From Devosia sp. (GTDB lineage: Bacteria > Pseudomonadota > Alphaproteobacteria > Rhizobiales > Devosiaceae): a stretch of DNA of 5,308 bases. A program made the translations under genes and the position numbers. Where the stretch lies: contig DROE01000066.1 of assembly GCA_011322005.1 (NCBI GenBank), positions 1 through 5,308 on the forward strand. Direction: 5' to 3'. The notes under the pieces were generated by a model. That model had not been told where the DNA came from. It saw only the letters and a list, made by a program, of their open reading frames with translations, and did no database searches. Shown piece after piece: positions 4,667 through 5,308 of the stretch (the first letter of the stretch is position 1; each line of letters begins with the position of its first letter).

Positions 4667-5308
4667 TTGGAGTCCGATTTTGCTCAAAGACCGGCGTTTG
4701 AAACCATCCGGCCCCGGCGCCAGCTTGCACCTCTGGTGTTAAATTCCGCCCACTCCGGAGATGACTATCCGGCGCGGTTTCTGGGGCTGACACGGTTGGA
4801 CCGGATGTCAATCCGCCAGTCAGAAGATTCCCATGTCGACCGGATTTTCTCCCGCGCGCCGCACATGGGCGCCCTGATGCTGCGGGCGCGTTTTCCGCGC
4901 GCCTATCTGGATGTCAACCGTGAGCCCTTCGAGCTTGATCAAACCATGTTTTGTGAGCCTTTGCCCGCACACTTCAATACCGGGTCGTCCCGGGTTGCGG
5001 CGGGCCTGGGCACGCTGGCGCGCATTGTGGCCGAGAACAAGGCCATCTACCGGGAACCGCTGACACTTGACGATGCTCTGATGCGGATTGACGGGATCTA
5101 TCGTCCCTACCATGCCACGCTGCAAAAGCTGTTGAGTGAAACGGTCAACAGGTTCGGATGCGCGGTTCTGATAGACTGTCATTCGATGCCACGGTTAACG
5201 AAATTTCGCCATCGCCCCGCTCCCGACATCGTTCTGGGGGACAGATTCGGCTCAACGTGTGCACCCTTGCTTTTGGATGTGGCTGAAGAGGTGTTTCAAG
5301 ATGCAGGG
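4667..5308 (+). CDS. N-formylglutamate amidohydrolase family protein, 3' end missing
   Basis: The first 214 residues of an N-formylglutamate amidohydrolase (FGase family), a cytoplasmic metal-dependent enzyme type that splits N-formylglutamate or similar N-acyl acidic compounds into glutamate and formate. Family motifs appear in order: LNSAHSGDDYP (25-35) with His29, QSEDSHVD (51-58), AYLDVNREPFELD (79-91) and LIDCHSMP (168-175) with His172. The His and acidic residues in these motifs are the likely metal ligands and catalytic residues. The gene runs off the right edge. The frame is open from 4640, after a TAG at 4637-4639. I chose TTG at 4667, which gives MESDFAQRPAF, like homologues, with GGGGGG (4652-4657) 9 nt upstream. 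No histidine-utilisation genes are seen beside it, so calling it hutG is not justified. Confidence 0.93.
   Translation, partial: MESDFAQRPAFETIRPRRQLAPLVLNSAHSGDDYPARFLGLTRLDRMSIRQSEDSHVDRIFSRAPHMGALMLRARFPRAYLDVNREPFELDQTMFCEPLPAHFNTGSSRVAAGLGTLARIVAENKAIYREPLTLDDALMRIDGIYRPYHATLQKLLSETVNRFGCAVLIDCHSMPRLTKFRHRPAPDIVLGDRFGSTCAPLLLDVAEEVFQDAG

Noticed and set aside
4820..5182. A 120-residue open frame on the minus strand
   Set aside because: It is opposite the amidohydrolase coding frame, which carries clear family motifs.

Overview
The window looks like chromosomal DNA of an alphaproteobacterium, most likely of the order Hyphomicrobiales (Rhizobiales). The best support is a near-canonical CpdR cell-cycle response regulator, divergent from an N-formylglutamate amidohydrolase gene and close to a tRNA-Val(GAC) gene. 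I infer the order from memory of these families; no search was run.

Layout from left to right. (1) 1-1490, minus strand: the start of a branched-chain-amino-acid-type ABC uptake operon. The first gene is a periplasmic substrate-binding protein (318-1490). A strong hairpin plus U-tract (267-305) follows it, then the 5' part of a LivH-type permease (238 down to the window edge). (2) 1505-2020: about 500 bp without a convincing gene, holding a 16-bp palindrome, a 14-bp palindrome and TTGAC direct repeats. (3) 2022-3197, plus strand: a two-gene Xre/MbcA-ParS-type antitoxin and RES-domain toxin operon. Its predicted promoter has a perfect-arm palindrome exactly between the -35 and -10 boxes, with more TGGAC half-sites around it. 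The two genes overlap by 4 nt (TTGA). (4) 3277-3399, minus strand: tRNA-Val(GAC) with encoded CCA and its own promoter, convergent with the toxin gene. (5) 3500-4417, minus strand: cpdR followed 33 nt later by a small two-helix membrane protein of unknown function. (6) 4667 to the window end, plus strand: an N-formylglutamate amidohydrolase, cut by the window edge and preceded by a 7-bp inverted repeat in its upstream region.

How the genes work together. The left operon imports a small carboxylated solute, with the intergenic hairpin probably making the binding protein more abundant than the membrane parts. The toxin-antitoxin pair is a self-contained accessory module with visible autoregulatory architecture, lying between the transport operon and the tRNA/cpdR block. 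CpdR controls ClpXP-dependent proteolysis in the cell cycle; its downstream membrane protein may be co-transcribed. I saw no CRISPR array, insertion sequence, rRNA or clear phage gene. The window contains a clean example of a known type of system (Xre-RES) and several undescribed regulatory-looking DNA structures, rather than an obviously new multi-gene system.
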